The notes: generated by a model from the letters alone, not told the origin. A DNA stretch of 64,000 nucleotides from Sphingosinicella microcystinivorans (GCF_027941835.1 NZ_CP116005.1:1379501-1443500); one strand, 5' to 3'. Counted from the stretch's first letter, positions 48,119-58,333 are shown. Numbers and translations: made by a program.

Positions 48119-48644
48119 ACCGCCTTCGGACGCGGACGCCGCGCCCGATGACGTACTCTGGGCGAAGGTCACGGCGTCCGTCCGCCCGCTGAGATCGCGC
48201 GGCCCCCTGCCGCCGGAGCCGCCGCGGCTGCGCGTGCAGGTCCGCCCGCAGCCGGTCGAAGCCCCTGAACTCTCGCGCCAGCGCGCCGCCGCCGCGCCGG
48301 AAGCCGCCTCGCTCGACGGCGGCTGGGACCGCCGCATCCGCAAGGGCAATATCGAGGCGGAGCGCACCGTCGATCTGCATGGCCACACGCAGGACGAGGC
48401 CTACGAAGCCCTCGCCGGGGCGTTGCAGCGCGCATGGCGGGACGATGTGCGCACGCTGCTCGTCATCACCGGCAAGACCCGCCCCGCCGGCAAGGACGGG
48501 CGTCCGCGCGGCGTCATCGCCGCGAACTTCTCCCGCTGGGCGGCGACCCCGGCGCTCCGGCCCTTCATCGCCGCCATCCGCCCCGCGCACCCGCGCCACG
48601 GCGGCAGCGGCGCGTGGTACGTGATCCTGCGGCGCAAGCGGTAG
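48102..48644 (+). CDS. Smr/MutS2-domain protein
   Basis: This 180-aa protein has a disordered basic N-terminal half and a C-terminal Smr domain: VDLHGHTQDEAYEALAGALQ, LLVITGKTRPAGKDGRPRGV, and GGSGAWYVILRRK at the end. Smr domains nick or bind DNA or RNA; bacterial stand-alone forms remain poorly defined. The GTG start lies inside the end of mltA, showing coupling. Confidence 0.9.
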   Translation: MARRPEPPSDADAAPDDVLWAKVTASVRPLRSRGPLPPEPPRLRVQVRPQPVEAPELSRQRAAAAPEAASLDGGWDRRIRKGNIEAERTVDLHGHTQDEAYEALAGALQRAWRDDVRTLLVITGKTRPAGKDGRPRGVIAANFSRWAATPALRPFIAAIRPAHPRHGGSGAWYVILRRKR

Positions 48645-48702
48645 CTGTACCGTCGTTGCCGCGAGTGGCATGATCGGGAACAGGAATCAGGGGAGACCGC
48701 CG

Positions 48703-49689
48703 ATGACCTCGAAGACGTTCGCGTTGCTCGCCGCTGCGCTGCTCCTGCCCGCGCTGCCTGTCCATGCCGCGCCCGCCGCCGTTGCGGCCGCAGTCGCCGC
48801 GAAGGACCGCCCGGAAGCCGAGGTGAAGCTCGACGAGAGCCGCAAGCCTGCCGAGGTCCTGAAGTTCCTCGGCCTCGAGCGCGGCGACCGGGCGTTCGAT
48901 TTCCTCGCCGGGCGCGGCTATTACAGCGAGATCATGGCGCGCGCGGTCGGGCCGAAGGGCGCCGTCGTCGCGTGGAACCCGCCCGGCATCGCCGCAAGCG
49001 ATCAGGCGAAGGCGGCGTGGGACGGCATCCGCAGCCGCGTGAAGAACGCCTCGGCGTTCGCGGTGCCGCTGCCGAACCTCGCGCTCGCGCCCGCCAGCTT
49101 CGATTTCGCGCTGCTGCACCTCGTCTATCACGACACCTATTGGGAAAGCGCCGAATACGGCTTCGCGCGCGTCGAGCCCGCGGAGGTGCTCGCGAAGCTC
49201 TACGGCGCCATGAAGCCGGGCGGCATCGTCGGCGTCATCGACCACGTCGGCCCCGCGGGCGCCGACGTGCGCGCCGAGGCGGACAAGACGCACCGCATCG
49301 ACCCCGCCGTGATCCGCGCGGATTTCGAGCGCGCCGGTTTTGCTTTCGAAGGCGAATCGGATGTGCTGCGCGTGCCGGGCGACGACCTGTCGAAGTCGGT
49401 GTTCGATCCCGCCGTGCGCGGCAAGACGGACCGCGTCGTCTACAGGTTCAGCAAGCCGGAGCACGCCCCGAAGGATGATCTCGCGATGGCCTGCGACGTG
49501 GAGAAGGCGCAACGGTTCATCGGCCAGACCGCCGACGAGGCGACGATCGGGAAGATGAAGGCGGCAACCGGCGCCCGCACCGCGCGCGTCGTGCCGCCGA
49601 ACGGCGCGGTGACGATGGACTTCCGGCCGGACCGGCTGACCATTTCGACCGACGAAGGCGGCAACATCACCCGCGTTTCGTGCGGCTGA
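48703..49689 (+). CDS. exported methyltransferase-like protein fused to a peptidase-inhibitor I78 domain
   Basis: This 328-aa protein has a signal peptide (FALLAAALLLPALPVHAAPA). A class I methyltransferase-like domain follows, of the type found in predicted periplasmic proteins: VLKFLGLERGDRAFDFLAGR, VAWNPPGIAA, LYGAMKPGGIVGVIDHVGP. From about residue 263 a second domain begins: CDVEKAQRFIGQTADEATI, then ARVVPPNGAVTMDFRPDRLT and a final VSCG. That is a complete I78-type (elastase inhibitor-like) domain with both cysteines. The frame is continuous, so this is a fusion. No SAM GxGxG loop is clear, so catalysis is uncertain. GGGGAGA precedes the ATG. Confidence 0.85.
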   Translation: MTSKTFALLAAALLLPALPVHAAPAAVAAAVAAKDRPEAEVKLDESRKPAEVLKFLGLERGDRAFDFLAGRGYYSEIMARAVGPKGAVVAWNPPGIAASDQAKAAWDGIRSRVKNASAFAVPLPNLALAPASFDFALLHLVYHDTYWESAEYGFARVEPAEVLAKLYGAMKPGGIVGVIDHVGPAGADVRAEADKTHRIDPAVIRADFERAGFAFEGESDVLRVPGDDLSKSVFDPAVRGKTDRVVYRFSKPEHAPKDDLAMACDVEKAQRFIGQTADEATIGKMKAATGARTARVVPPNGAVTMDFRPDRLTISTDEGGNITRVSCG

Positions 49690-49696
49690 GGACCAT

Positions 49697-51040
49697 CTAG
49701 AGAATGTACTTCGACAGATCGTTGTCGCGCGCGATGTCGGAAAGCTGCGCGTCCACGTAGGCCGCGTCGATCCTCACCGCCGAGCCGCCGCGCTCGGAGG
49801 CGTCGAAGCTGATCTCCTCGAGCAGCTTCTCGAGCACCGTCTGGAGCCGCCGCGCGCCGATGTTCTCGATGCGGTCGTTCACCTGCGCCGCGATCCGCGC
49901 TATGGCGTCGATGGCGTCGTCGGTGAAGTCGAGGTTCACGCCCTCCGTGCCGATCAGCGCCGCGTACTGCTTCACCAGCGAGGCTTCGGTGTCCGTCAGG
50001 ATGCGGCGGAAATCCGCTTCCGTCAGGCCCTTGAGCTCGACGCGGATCGGCAGGCGGCCCTGAAGCTCCGGCAGCAGGTCCGAGGGCTTGGCGACATGGA
50101 ACGCGCCCGAGGCGATGAACAGGATATGGTCCGTCTTCACCGGGCCGTACTTGGTGGCGACCGTCGTGCCCTCGATCAGCGGCAAGAGGTCGCGCTGCAC
50201 GCCTTCGCGCGAGACGGAGCCGCCGCGCACGTCGGAAACGGCGATCTTGTCGATCTCGTCGAGGAACACGATGCCGTTCTGCTCGGCCGCCTGGATCGCC
50301 TCGCGGTTCACCTCCTCCTGGTCGAGGCGCTTGTCGGACTCCTCGTTGACGAGCGCTTCCCACGCCTGCCGCACCTTCAGCTTGCGCTTCCTGGTGCGCT
50401 GGCCGCCCAGCTTGCCGAACATGCCGCCGAGGTCGATCATGCCGACCTGCCCGGCCATGCCGGGGATCTCGAAGGGCATCTGCGGGGCCTCGTCGACCTC
50501 GATCTCGATCTCCTTGTCGGAAAGCTCGCCCGCGATCAGCTTCTCGCGGAAGCGGTCGCGCGTGGCGCCGCTCGCGTCCTTGCCGACGAGCGCGTCGAGC
50601 ACGCGCGCCTCGGCGGCCTGCTCGGCCTGATCGCGCACGCCCTTGCGCTTCGTCTCGCGGACGAGGCGGATGGCTTCCTCGACGAGATCGCGCACGATTT
50701 GCTCGACGTCGCGGCCGACATAGCCGACCTCGGTGAACTTGGTCGCCTCCACCTTCAGGAACGGCGCCTCGGCGAGCTTCGCGAGGCGGCGGCTGATCTC
50801 GGTCTTGCCGCAGCCGGTCGGCCCGATCATCAGGATGTTCTTGGGGCTCACCTCGTCGCGCATGTCCTCGGGCAGCTGCTGGCGCCGCCAGCGGTTCCTG
50901 AGCGCGACGGCGACGGCGCGCTTGGCGTCGTTCTGGCCGACGATGTAGCGGTCGAGCGCCGCGACGACGGCCTTCGGCGTGAGCGCGGAGATGGCTTCGC
51001 CCGATCCTGCGGTGTTCTTGATGGGGGCTTCGACGTTCAT
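49697..51040 (-). CDS. hslU: ATP-dependent protease ATPase subunit HslU
   Basis: This 447-aa AAA+ unfoldase feeds substrates to HslV. It shows [20 protein letters not shown], the P-loop [15 protein letters not shown], the pore motif region [19 protein letters not shown], Walker [12 protein letters not shown] and the C-terminal [11 protein letters not shown] that inserts into HslV. The start at MNVEAPIKN overlaps hslV by four bases. It is convergent with the methyltransferase-I78 gene with only 7 bp between stops. Confidence 0.97.
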   Translation of the reverse strand: MNVEAPIKNTAGSGEAISALTPKAVVAALDRYIVGQNDAKRAVAVALRNRWRRQQLPEDMRDEVSPKNILMIGPTGCGKTEISRRLAKLAEAPFLKVEATKFTEVGYVGRDVEQIVRDLVEEAIRLVRETKRKGVRDQAEQAAEARVLDALVGKDASGATRDRFREKLIAGELSDKEIEIEVDEAPQMPFEIPGMAGQVGMIDLGGMFGKLGGQRTRKRKLKVRQAWEALVNEESDKRLDQEEVNREAIQAAEQNGIVFLDEIDKIAVSDVRGGSVSREGVQRDLLPLIEGTTVATKYGPVKTDHILFIASGAFHVAKPSDLLPELQGRLPIRVELKGLTEADFRRILTDTEASLVKQYAALIGTEGVNLDFTDDAIDAIARIAAQVNDRIENIGARRLQTVLEKLLEEISFDASERGGSAVRIDAAYVDAQLSDIARDNDLSKYIL

Positions 51041-51588
51041 TGGGCCGCCTCCAGCGTTTCGATGGTGAGATTGGTGTTGGTGAAGACGCAGATGTCGGCG
51101 GCGATGTTCATGGCCTTCTGCGCCACGTCGTCGGCCGAAAGCCCGTCGATGTCGATCAGCGCCCGCGCGGCGGAGAGTGCATAGTTGCCGCCCGAGCCGA
51201 TCGCGGTCACATGGTGCTCGGGTTCCAGCACGTCGCCCGTGCCGGTCAGCACCAGCGTCACCTCGCGGTCGGCGACGATCATCATCGCCTCCAGCCGCCG
51301 GAGGTAGCGGTCTGTCCGCCAGTCCTTGGCGAGTTCCACCGCCGCGCGCTTCAGCTGGCCGGGGAAGCGCTCCAGCTTCGCTTCCAGCCGTTCGAAGAGC
51401 GTGAAGGCGTCGGCGGTCGCGCCGGCGAAGCCGCCGATCACGCTGCCGTCGCCGAGGCGGCGCACCTTCTTCGCGTCGCCCTTCATCACGGTGTTGCCGA
51501 GGCTGACCTGTCCGTCGCCTGCGATCACCACCTTGCCGTTCTTGCGCACGGCAAGGATGGTCGTGCCGTGCATCACCTGGTCTGCCAT
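51037..51588 (-). CDS. hslV: ATP-dependent protease peptidase subunit HslV
   Basis: This 183-aa threonine protease of the proteasome fold has a short propeptide (MADQVMHG) removed to expose the catalytic Thr of [34 protein letters not shown] and [13 protein letters not shown] are conserved. A heat-shock-like promoter lies upstream, and hslU follows with a 4-bp overlap. Confidence 0.97.
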   Translation of the reverse strand: MADQVMHGTTILAVRKNGKVVIAGDGQVSLGNTVMKGDAKKVRRLGDGSVIGGFAGATADAFTLFERLEAKLERFPGQLKRAAVELAKDWRTDRYLRRLEAMMIVADREVTLVLTGTGDVLEPEHHVTAIGSGGNYALSAARALIDIDGLSADDVAQKAMNIAADICVFTNTNLTIETLEAAQ

Positions 51589-51635
51589 GATTGGAAACGT
51601 GTCTTTCGTGTGGGTGTGAGAGTGTTCGCCAACTG

Positions 51636-51662
51636 ATATAGGGAGCGAAAACCACGCTTCAA
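51636..51662 (-). promoter_or_regulatory. putative RpoH (sigma-32)-type promoter of hslVU
   Basis: On the minus strand TTGAAG and CCTATAT are separated by a spacing near 15 bp, similar to the alphaproteobacterial heat-shock consensus (CTTG-AA and CC-ATAT). It is about 50 bp upstream of hslV, a gene pair known as a heat-shock target. Judged by eye. Confidence 0.45.
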
Positions 51663-51683
51663 TTCCGCACCCGGGAGACCAGC

Positions 51684-53006
51684 ATGAAGACCGCCATCGT
51701 CGCCGCACTGCTTGCGCTCGCCGCGTGCGGCGATACCGCGAAGCTGAGCGTGGAGGACGGCACCGGCCCGGACCCGAAACTTCCCGAGCCCGTGCAGACG
51801 CTCACCCCCACGGTCAACGTCGCGGACGCGAAGCCGTGGGCGCCGGGGGAGGCGCCGGTCGCCGCCGAGGGCTATTCCGTCGCGCTCTTCGCAGAGGGGC
51901 TCGATCACCCGCGCTGGCTCTACCGGCTGCCGAACGGCGACATCCTCGTCGCCGAAACCAACAAGCCGCCGCGCCCGGTCAAGGGCATCATGGGCCGTAT
52001 CGAGGCGTACATCATGGGGAAGGCAGGCGCGGGCGTCGCGTCCGCCGACCGCATCACGCTGCTGCGCGACGCGGACGGCGACGGCAGCATCGACAGCCGC
52101 GGCGCGTTCCTGACCGAAGGCCTCGGCTCGCCGTTCGGCATGGCGCTGATCGGGGACCGCTTCTACGTCGGCAACTACGCCGACGTGCGGGTCTGGCCCT
52201 ATGCGGAGGGTGCGACGTCGCTCGCCGGACCGGGCACGAAGCTCGTCGACCTGCCGAACAGGGGCACGCGCACCGGGCACTGGACGCGGAACCTGCTGGC
52301 GAGCCCGGACGGCGCGAGGCTTTATGTCGCGGTCGGTTCGGCCTCGAACGTCGCGGAGGAAGGCATGGAGGTCGAGGAAGGCCGCGCCGCGATCCACGAG
52401 ATCGACCTCGCCACGGGCAAGTCGCGCATCTTCGCCTCCGGCCTTCGCAATCCCGTGGGCATGGACTGGAACCCGGTGACGAAGGACCTCTGGACCGCCG
52501 TCAACGAGCGCGATGCGCTCGGCAGCGACCTCGTGCCCGACTACATGACGAGCGTGAAGGACGGCGGCTTCTACGGCTGGCCCTACAGCTACTACGGCCG
52601 GAACGAGGACGCGCGCCCGGAGCCGAAGCGTCCCGATCTCGTCGCAAAGGCGATCAAGCCCGACTATGCGCTCGGGGCGCACACGGCGAGCCTCGGCCTT
52701 GCCTTCATGGCCGACGGCAGCGGCGCGTTCGTCGGTCAGCACGGCTCATGGAACCGGAAGCCCCGCTCCGGCTACAAGGTGGTCTTCGTGCCGTTTTCCG
52801 GCGGCAAGCCCGCCGGAATGCCGCGCGATATTCTCACGGGCTTCCTCGTCGGCGACAATGCGAAGGGCCGCCCGGTCGGTGTCGCGTTCGACCGCACCGG
52901 CGCGCTGCTGGTGGCGGACGACGTGGGGAGCCGCATCTGGCGCGTGACGGGGCCGGGCCTCAAGAACCTTGAGCCTGCCGGGGAAGGCGCTATAGCGCCC
53001 GAATGA
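51684..53006 (+). CDS. PQQ-dependent sugar dehydrogenase-family (sorbosone dehydrogenase-like) lipoprotein
   Basis: This 440-aa beta-propeller protein has a lipobox ([10 protein letters not shown]). The propeller shows [50 protein letters not shown] and [20 protein letters not shown], as in the soluble glucose/sorbosone dehydrogenase (L-sorbosone dehydrogenase) family. It probably oxidises sugars in the periplasm using PQQ, though many relatives are uncharacterised. It overlaps hisB by four bases, an odd but real operon link, and is divergent from hslVU. Confidence 0.88.
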   Translation: MKTAIVAALLALAACGDTAKLSVEDGTGPDPKLPEPVQTLTPTVNVADAKPWAPGEAPVAAEGYSVALFAEGLDHPRWLYRLPNGDILVAETNKPPRPVKGIMGRIEAYIMGKAGAGVASADRITLLRDADGDGSIDSRGAFLTEGLGSPFGMALIGDRFYVGNYADVRVWPYAEGATSLAGPGTKLVDLPNRGTRTGHWTRNLLASPDGARLYVAVGSASNVAEEGMEVEEGRAAIHEIDLATGKSRIFASGLRNPVGMDWNPVTKDLWTAVNERDALGSDLVPDYMTSVKDGGFYGWPYSYYGRNEDARPEPKRPDLVAKAIKPDYALGAHTASLGLAFMADGSGAFVGQHGSWNRKPRSGYKVVFVPFSGGKPAGMPRDILTGFLVGDNAKGRPVGVAFDRTGALLVADDVGSRIWRVTGPGLKNLEPAGEGAIAPE

Positions 53007-53602
53007 CCCAGCGCACCGCGAGCATCGTCCGCAAGACGAACGAGACCGACATCGCCGTCGAGGTGAACCTCGACGGCACCGGCCAGTATGAGATCGAAAC
53101 CGGCGTCGGCTTCCTCGATCACATGCTGGAGCAGCTCTCGCGCCATTCGCTGATCGACGTGAAGCTCACCTGCAAGGGCGATCTCCACATCGACCAGCAC
53201 CACACGGTCGAGGACTGCGGCATCGCGCTCGGCGAGGCGATCCACAAGGCGCTCGGGGAGAAGCGCGGCATCCGCCGCTACGGCGACGCGCTCTCGCCGA
53301 TGGACGAGGCGCTGACCCGCGTCGCGCTCGACATCTCGGGCCGCCCGTTCCTCGTCTGGAAGGTGTCGATCCCTCAAGCACGGCTGGGCGAGATGGACAC
53401 GGAGCTGTTCCCGCACTGGTTCCACAGCTTCGCGGGCAGCGTCGGCATGACGCTGCATGTCGAGCAGCTTTCGGGCGAAAATTCACATCATATTATCGAA
53501 TCCTGCTTTAAGGGTCTGGCGAGAGCCTTGCGGACGGCGACGGAGATCGACCGGCGCAAGGCGGACAGCGTGCCGAGCACCAAGGGCGTTCTCGGCGGCT
53601 GA
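53003..53602 (+). CDS. hisB: imidazoleglycerol-phosphate dehydratase
   Basis: This 199-aa single-domain IGP dehydratase catalyses step six of histidine synthesis. The manganese-binding His motifs are [26 protein letters not shown] and [14 protein letters not shown]. Unlike the E. coli protein, it lacks the fused phosphatase. The ATG overlaps the preceding stop. It opens the hisB-hisH-hisA-hisF-hisE run. Confidence 0.98.
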   Translation: MTQRTASIVRKTNETDIAVEVNLDGTGQYEIETGVGFLDHMLEQLSRHSLIDVKLTCKGDLHIDQHHTVEDCGIALGEAIHKALGEKRGIRRYGDALSPMDEALTRVALDISGRPFLVWKVSIPQARLGEMDTELFPHWFHSFAGSVGMTLHVEQLSGENSHHIIESCFKGLARALRTATEIDRRKADSVPSTKGVLGG

Positions 53603-53634
53603 CCGGAAGCTCTAGGGATCAGGCACGGCACGGT

Positions 53635-54291
53635 ATGGCGGAACGGATTGCAGTCATCGACTACGGCGCGGGCAACCTGCGCTCGGTGGCGAAGGCGCTG
53701 GAAGCGGCTTCGAACGAGATCGGCGTCGCCGTGCAGATCGTGGTGACGGACAGCCCCTCGACGGCCTCGCAGGCGGACCGCATCGTGCTTCCGGGCGTCG
53801 GCGCCTTCGGCCAGTGCGCGACGTCGCTGCGCGCCATCGACGGCATGGAGGACGTGCTGAGCGAGGTCGTGCTCGTCAAGCAGCGCCCGTTCCTCGGTAT
53901 CTGCGTCGGTATGCAGCTCCTCGCCAAGCGCGGCGAGGAAAAGGGCATCCACCAGGGTTTGGGGTGGATTCCGGGCAAGGTCGTGAAGCTCGATCCGCAT
54001 GACCCGAACCTCAAGATTCCGCACATGGGCTGGTCGCCCGTGTCGATGAAGCTCGCGGGCATCAACCACGAGGCGCTGCGCCACGTCGAGGACGGCGGCG
54101 AGGCCTATTTCGTGCACAGCTTCCATTTCGAGTGCACCGATCATTCGCACCTGCTCGCCACCTGCGACTACGGCGGGCCGATCACCGCGATCATCGGGCG
54201 GGACAATATTCTCGGCGCGCAGTTCCACCCGGAAAAGAGCCAGCACTACGGTCTCTCGTTCCTCGCCGCGTTTCTGGGCTGGACGCCGTAG
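53635..54291 (+). CDS. hisH: imidazole glycerol phosphate synthase, glutaminase subunit
   Basis: This 218-aa class I glutamine amidotransferase supplies ammonia to HisF. The catalytic Cys is in LGICVGMQLL, and the His/Glu pair in AQFHPEKSQHYG. VIDYGAGNLRSVAKAL marks the N-terminus. It is complete and lies between hisB and hisA. Confidence 0.97.
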   Translation: MAERIAVIDYGAGNLRSVAKALEAASNEIGVAVQIVVTDSPSTASQADRIVLPGVGAFGQCATSLRAIDGMEDVLSEVVLVKQRPFLGICVGMQLLAKRGEEKGIHQGLGWIPGKVVKLDPHDPNLKIPHMGWSPVSMKLAGINHEALRHVEDGGEAYFVHSFHFECTDHSHLLATCDYGGPITAIIGRDNILGAQFHPEKSQHYGLSFLAAFLGWTP

Positions 54292-54318
54292 ATTCGCTGG
54301 GGCTAATGCAGCCCCGCA

Positions 54319-55047
54319 ATGTCCTTCACGATCTTCCCAGCCATCGACCTCAAGTCCGGTCAGGTGGTGCGCCTCGCCGAGGGCGACATGGCGCGCGCCA
54401 CCATCTATTCCGATGATCCCGCCGCGCAGGCGGCTGCGTTCGCGCGGGGCGGCGCCGACTGGCTGCACGTCGTCGATCTCGACGGCGCCTTCGCGGGCCG
54501 CAGCATCAACGGCGAGGTGGTCGCGCGAATCGTCGCCGCCTTCCCCGGCAAGGTGCAGCTCGGCGGCGGCATCCGCGACATGGCGGCCGTCGACGCCTGG
54601 TTCGGGCGCGGCGTGACGCGCGCCGTCATCGGCACCGCCGCGCTCAAGGACCCCGATTTCGTGAAGGCCGCGGCTAAGGCGCATCCGGACCGGATCGTCG
54701 TCGCCGTCGATGCGAAGGGCGGCATGGTTGCCACGGAGGGCTGGGCGGAGGCGTCGGACATGCCGGTCGCCGACCTCGCGCGCCGCTTCGAGGACGCGGG
54801 CGTCGCCGCCGTGCTGTTCACCGATGTCGGCCGCGACGGGCTCCTGAAAGGCGTCAATCTCGAAGCGACGCACGCGCTCGCGAAGGCGCAGACGCTCCCC
54901 GTCATCGCCAGCGGCGGCGTCGCGGGCGAGGCGGACATCCATGCGCTGAAGGCGATCGCGGCGGACGGCATCGCGGGCGTCATCTGCGGCCGCGCCATCT
55001 ACGATGGCCGTCTCGACCTCGGCCGAGCGCTCGCCATCGCCGCATGA
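54319..55047 (+). CDS. hisA: ProFAR isomerase (phosphoribosylformimino-5-aminoimidazole carboxamide ribotide isomerase)
   Basis: This 242-aa (beta-alpha)8 barrel begins [20 protein letters not shown], with the first catalytic Asp, and has [14 protein letters not shown] with the second. [10 protein letters not shown] and VIASGGVAG are the phosphate sites. It overlaps hisF by four bases. Confidence 0.97.
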   Translation: MSFTIFPAIDLKSGQVVRLAEGDMARATIYSDDPAAQAAAFARGGADWLHVVDLDGAFAGRSINGEVVARIVAAFPGKVQLGGGIRDMAAVDAWFGRGVTRAVIGTAALKDPDFVKAAAKAHPDRIVVAVDAKGGMVATEGWAEASDMPVADLARRFEDAGVAAVLFTDVGRDGLLKGVNLEATHALAKAQTLPVIASGGVAGEADIHALKAIAADGIAGVICGRAIYDGRLDLGRALAIAA

Positions 55048-55805
55048 GCGCGGTGCGCATCATCCCCTGCCTCGACGTGGCGAACGGCCGTGTCGTCAAG
55101 GGCGTCAACTTCGTCGACCTGCGCGACGCGGGCGATCCGGTCGAGGCCGCCAAGGCCTATGACGCTGCCGGAGCGGACGAGATCTGCTTCCTCGACATCA
55201 CCGCGACGCACGAGGACCGCGGCACGCTGCTCGACATCGTCCAGCGCACGGCGGACCAGTGCTTCGTGCCCCTCACCGTCGGCGGCGGCGTCCGCTCGGT
55301 GGAGGACGCGCGCGCGCTGCTGCTGGCGGGCGCGGACAAGGTGGCGATCAACAGCGCCGCGGTGCGCGATCCCGATGTCGTCACCGCGCTTTCGCAGCAT
55401 TTCGGTTCGCAGTGCGTCGTCGTCGCCATCGACGCGCGCCAGTCCGGCCCCGGCCGCTGGGAGATCTTCACGCACGGCGGCCGCAAGGCGACCGGCATCG
55501 ACGCGCTCGAGTTCGCGCTCACCGTCGTCGACAAGGGCGCGGGCGAGATCCTGCTCACCTCGATGGACCGCGACGGCACCAAGGCCGGCTTCGACCTCGC
55601 GCTCACCCGCACCATCGCCGATTCGGTGCCGGTGCCGGTGATCGCGAGCGGCGGCGTTGGCAACGTCGCGCATCTCGTGGAGGGCGTGCGCGAGGGCCAT
55701 GCCTCCGCCGTGCTCGCCGCCTCCATCTTCCACTTCGGCGAGGTGACGATCGGCGAAGCGCGCGCGGCGATGCGCGCGGCGGGCATCAAGGTGCGAAACC
55801 GTTGA
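55044..55805 (+). CDS. hisF: imidazole glycerol phosphate synthase, cyclase subunit
   Basis: This 253-aa barrel pairs with HisH to form IGP and AICAR. It shows [51 protein letters not shown] and VIASGGVGN. Both catalytic aspartates are present. It is translationally coupled to hisA. Confidence 0.98.
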   Translation: MSAVRIIPCLDVANGRVVKGVNFVDLRDAGDPVEAAKAYDAAGADEICFLDITATHEDRGTLLDIVQRTADQCFVPLTVGGGVRSVEDARALLLAGADKVAINSAAVRDPDVVTALSQHFGSQCVVVAIDARQSGPGRWEIFTHGGRKATGIDALEFALTVVDKGAGEILLTSMDRDGTKAGFDLALTRTIADSVPVPVIASGGVGNVAHLVEGVREGHASAVLAASIFHFGEVTIGEARAAMRAAGIKVRNR

Positions 55806-55836
55806 CGCCCCGCGCCGCCGGCGTCAGGGTCGCGCC

Positions 55837-56184
55837 ATGACCGCAACGCTCGACCGCCTCGCCGCCATCGTCGCCTCGCGCCGCGCTGCCGATCCGGCGG
55901 AAAGCTATGTCGCGAAGCTCTTCGCGAAGGGCCGCGGGAAGATCGCGCAGAAGGTGGGCGAGGAGGCCGTGGAAGCCGTCATCGCCGCCGTGGGGGACGA
56001 TCGCGAGGGGCTGATCGGCGAAAGCGCGGACCTCCTCTTCCACCTCTCCGTGCTCTGGGCGGACATGGGCATCACGCCGGACGACATCGATGCCGAGCTC
56101 GCCCGCCGCGAGGGCGTCTCGGGCATTGCCGAGAAGGCCGCCAGAAAAACCGAAGTACCGAAAGCCGAAACATCGGGAGACTGA
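55837..56184 (+). CDS. hisE: phosphoribosyl-ATP pyrophosphatase
   Basis: This 115-aa all-alpha pyrophosphohydrolase (step two of histidine synthesis) has [30 protein letters not shown] and [15 protein letters not shown], the acidic metal-binding pattern of MazG-like enzymes. It stands alone, so HisI must be encoded elsewhere. A two-base gap leads to the HIT gene. Confidence 0.95.
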   Translation: MTATLDRLAAIVASRRAADPAESYVAKLFAKGRGKIAQKVGEEAVEAVIAAVGDDREGLIGESADLLFHLSVLWADMGITPDDIDAELARREGVSGIAEKAARKTEVPKAETSGD

Positions 56185-56186
56185 CC

Positions 56187-56573
56187 GTGGGCGTCGAAAC
56201 GCTGGAGCCTTACGACGACGACAACATCTTCGCGCGCATCCTGCGCGGCGAGATTCCGGCGCGGCCGGTCTACGAGGACGACCACGCCTTCGCCTTCCAC
56301 GACATCAACCCGCAGGCGCCGACGCACGTGCTGGTGATCCCGAAGGGCCGCTACGTCAGCTGGGCGGATTTCGCGGAAAAGGCGCCGGATGCGGAAATCG
56401 CCGGTTTCGTGCGGGCCGTGGGCGCCGTCGCGCGCGAGCTCGGCATCGAGGAATCGGGCTATCGCCTGCTCGCCAACGCCGGTCCCGATTCGCATCAGGA
56501 GGTGCCGCATCTCCACGTGCACATCTTCGGCGGGAAAAAACTCGGGCCGATGCTCGTGACGCCCGGAAATTAG
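56187..56573 (+). CDS. HIT-family nucleotide hydrolase (HinT-like)
   Basis: This 128-aa protein has the histidine triad VPHLHVHIFGGKKLGPM, and NIFARILRGEIPARPVYEDD near the start. HinT proteins hydrolyse AMP-lysine and other purine phosphoramidates. The GTG start follows the hisE stop by two bases; a HIT gene after hisE is common in alphaproteobacteria. Confidence 0.94.
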   Translation: MGVETLEPYDDDNIFARILRGEIPARPVYEDDHAFAFHDINPQAPTHVLVIPKGRYVSWADFAEKAPDAEIAGFVRAVGAVARELGIEESGYRLLANAGPDSHQEVPHLHVHIFGGKKLGPMLVTPGN

Positions 56574-56707
56574 CGCCGAATCGCGCGCTTTTCATTTTGT
56601 GGTCGAGGGGAAAACCGCTAGACCACGCAACATTGTTTCAGTGTCCGGGCTGCGGCTGGGGAGCGCGGCCGTGTATCTGGGCTGTCGTATCTGGGGGGAG
56701 TTCCCGA

Positions 56708-58291
56708 ATGATCTTTGGTCGTGTCAAATCGCTCGACGCCATTCTGGCGACGGCACAGAAGAAGTCGTTGCACCGCTCGCTCGGCGCGCTTCAGCTGACG
56801 CTTCTCGGCGTCGGCGCCATCATCGGCACGGGTATCTTCGTGCTGACGTCCGAGGCCGCGCAGAAGGCCGGCCCCGGCATGATGATCAGCTTCGTGATCG
56901 CCGGCGCGGTCTGCGTCGTCGCGGCGCTCTGCTATTCGGAAATCGCCTCGATGGTGCCCGTTTCGGGCTCCGCCTACACCTACACCTATGCCGTCATGGG
57001 CGAGCTTCTCGCCTGGATGGTCGGCTGGGCGCTGGTGCTCGAATATGCGGTGGCGGCAAGCGCGGTCTCGGTCGGCTGGTCGGGCTATTTCGTCGGACAG
57101 ATCAAGGGCTGGTTCGGCATAGACCTGCCCGTCGCGCTCATTTCCGGCCCCTATGTGCCGGGTGGCATCATCAACCTTCCCGCCGTCGTCATCGCGCTCC
57201 TCGTCACCGCGCTCCTCATGATCGGCACTACGGAAAGCGCGCGCGTCAACGCCGTGCTGGTCGCGATCAAGGTCACTGCGCTCACCGCGTTCGTCGTGCT
57301 CGCGCTGCCGGTGATGCGGATGGAGAACTTCGAGCCGTTCGCCCCGCAGGGCTGGTTCGGCTCGGGCGGCGCCGGCGTCATCGGCGCGGCGGCCTCCATC
57401 TTCTTCGCCTATGTCGGCTTCGACGCCGTTTCGACGGCGGCCGAGGAAACCAAGAACCCGCAGCGCAACGTGCCGATCGGGCTCATCGGCTCGCTCGCGA
57501 TCTGCACGGTCTTCTACATGCTCGTCGCCGCGGGCGCGATCGGTTCGCCGCTCGGCTCGCAGCCCGTCACCTCCGCGATGGGGGAATGGCTGGCGCCTGG
57601 CTCCGCCGAGCTCGGCGCACGCTGCGCGACGCTGATGGCGGCGGGTCAGGAGCCCCTCGCCTGCTCGAAGGAAGCGCTTGCGCACGTGCTGCGCGAGATT
57701 GGCTATCTCAACCTCGGCAACCTCATCGGCCTCGCCGCCTTCATCGCGCTGCCGTCGGTCATCCTCGTCATGCTGTTCGGCCAGACACGCATCTTCTTCG
57801 TGATGTCGCGCGACGGCCTGCTGCCGGAGAAGCTCTCGGCGATCCATCCGAAGTGGAAGACGCCGCACGTCATCACGGTGATCACCGGTCTTGCAGTGAC
57901 GTTCACGGCGGCCTTCCTGCCGGTGGGCAAGCTCGCTGACATCGCCAACGCGGGCACGCTGTTCGCATTCATGATGGTGGCGATCGCGGTGATGCTGCTC
58001 AGAAAGCGCGATCCCAGCCGCGTGCGGCCGTTCCGCACGCCGGCGCTGTGGCTGGTCGGTCCGCTCACCGTCATCGGCTGCCTGTCGCTGTATTTCGCGC
58101 TGCCGTTCGATGCGAAGATCGTGCTGCCGCTCTGGGGCGGTGTCGGCCTCCTGCTCTACTTCGCCTACGGCTACCGCAAGAGCCATGTCGGCCGCGGCCT
58201 CATCGAGGTGCACGAGGCGGATAGCGACGCGCCGCCGCAGCCGGTGCCCCCGATGCCGGGCGCGCCGACCCCCGGCGGCAAGCAGGCCTGA
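56708..58291 (+). CDS. APC-superfamily amino acid permease
   Basis: This 527-aa protein has about 12-14 membrane helices. LTLLGVGAIIGTGIFVLTS is the APC helix-1 substrate-binding break and VGFDAVSTAAEETKNPQRNV the conserved loop of cationic amino-acid transporters (CAT/YfnA type). It probably imports amino acids with protons. A G-rich ribosome site (GGGGGGAG) precedes the ATG. The C-terminus is Pro-rich. A strong hairpin terminator follows. Confidence 0.93.
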   Translation: MIFGRVKSLDAILATAQKKSLHRSLGALQLTLLGVGAIIGTGIFVLTSEAAQKAGPGMMISFVIAGAVCVVAALCYSEIASMVPVSGSAYTYTYAVMGELLAWMVGWALVLEYAVAASAVSVGWSGYFVGQIKGWFGIDLPVALISGPYVPGGIINLPAVVIALLVTALLMIGTTESARVNAVLVAIKVTALTAFVVLALPVMRMENFEPFAPQGWFGSGGAGVIGAAASIFFAYVGFDAVSTAAEETKNPQRNVPIGLIGSLAICTVFYMLVAAGAIGSPLGSQPVTSAMGEWLAPGSAELGARCATLMAAGQEPLACSKEALAHVLREIGYLNLGNLIGLAAFIALPSVILVMLFGQTRIFFVMSRDGLLPEKLSAIHPKWKTPHVITVITGLAVTFTAAFLPVGKLADIANAGTLFAFMMVAIAVMLLRKRDPSRVRPFRTPALWLVGPLTVIGCLSLYFALPFDAKIVLPLWGGVGLLLYFAYGYRKSHVGRGLIEVHEADSDAPPQPVPPMPGAPTPGGKQA

Positions 58292-58297
58292 AACGGA

Positions 58298-58326
58298 TCG
58301 GCCCGGTTCTGAGCGAACCGGGCCGA
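58298..58326. terminator. bidirectional intrinsic terminator
   Basis: TCGGCCCGGTTC and GAACCGGGCCGA form a perfect 12-bp stem with a TGAGC loop, between the convergent permease and adenosine-kinase genes (42-bp gap). T-rich bases (ACTGTTTT) follow on the plus strand and A-rich on the other side (AAAC), fitting termination from both directions. Confidence 0.88.
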
Positions 58327-58333
58327 ACTGTTT

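Noticed and set aside
46862-48388. A 508-codon minus-strand frame antisense to mltA
   Set aside because: Shadow of MltA and Smr; no motifs and low-complexity composition.
56618-58213. A 531-codon minus-strand frame antisense to the amino-acid permease
   Set aside because: His/Arg/Asp-rich shadow; the plus-strand frame has the APC motifs and membrane helices.
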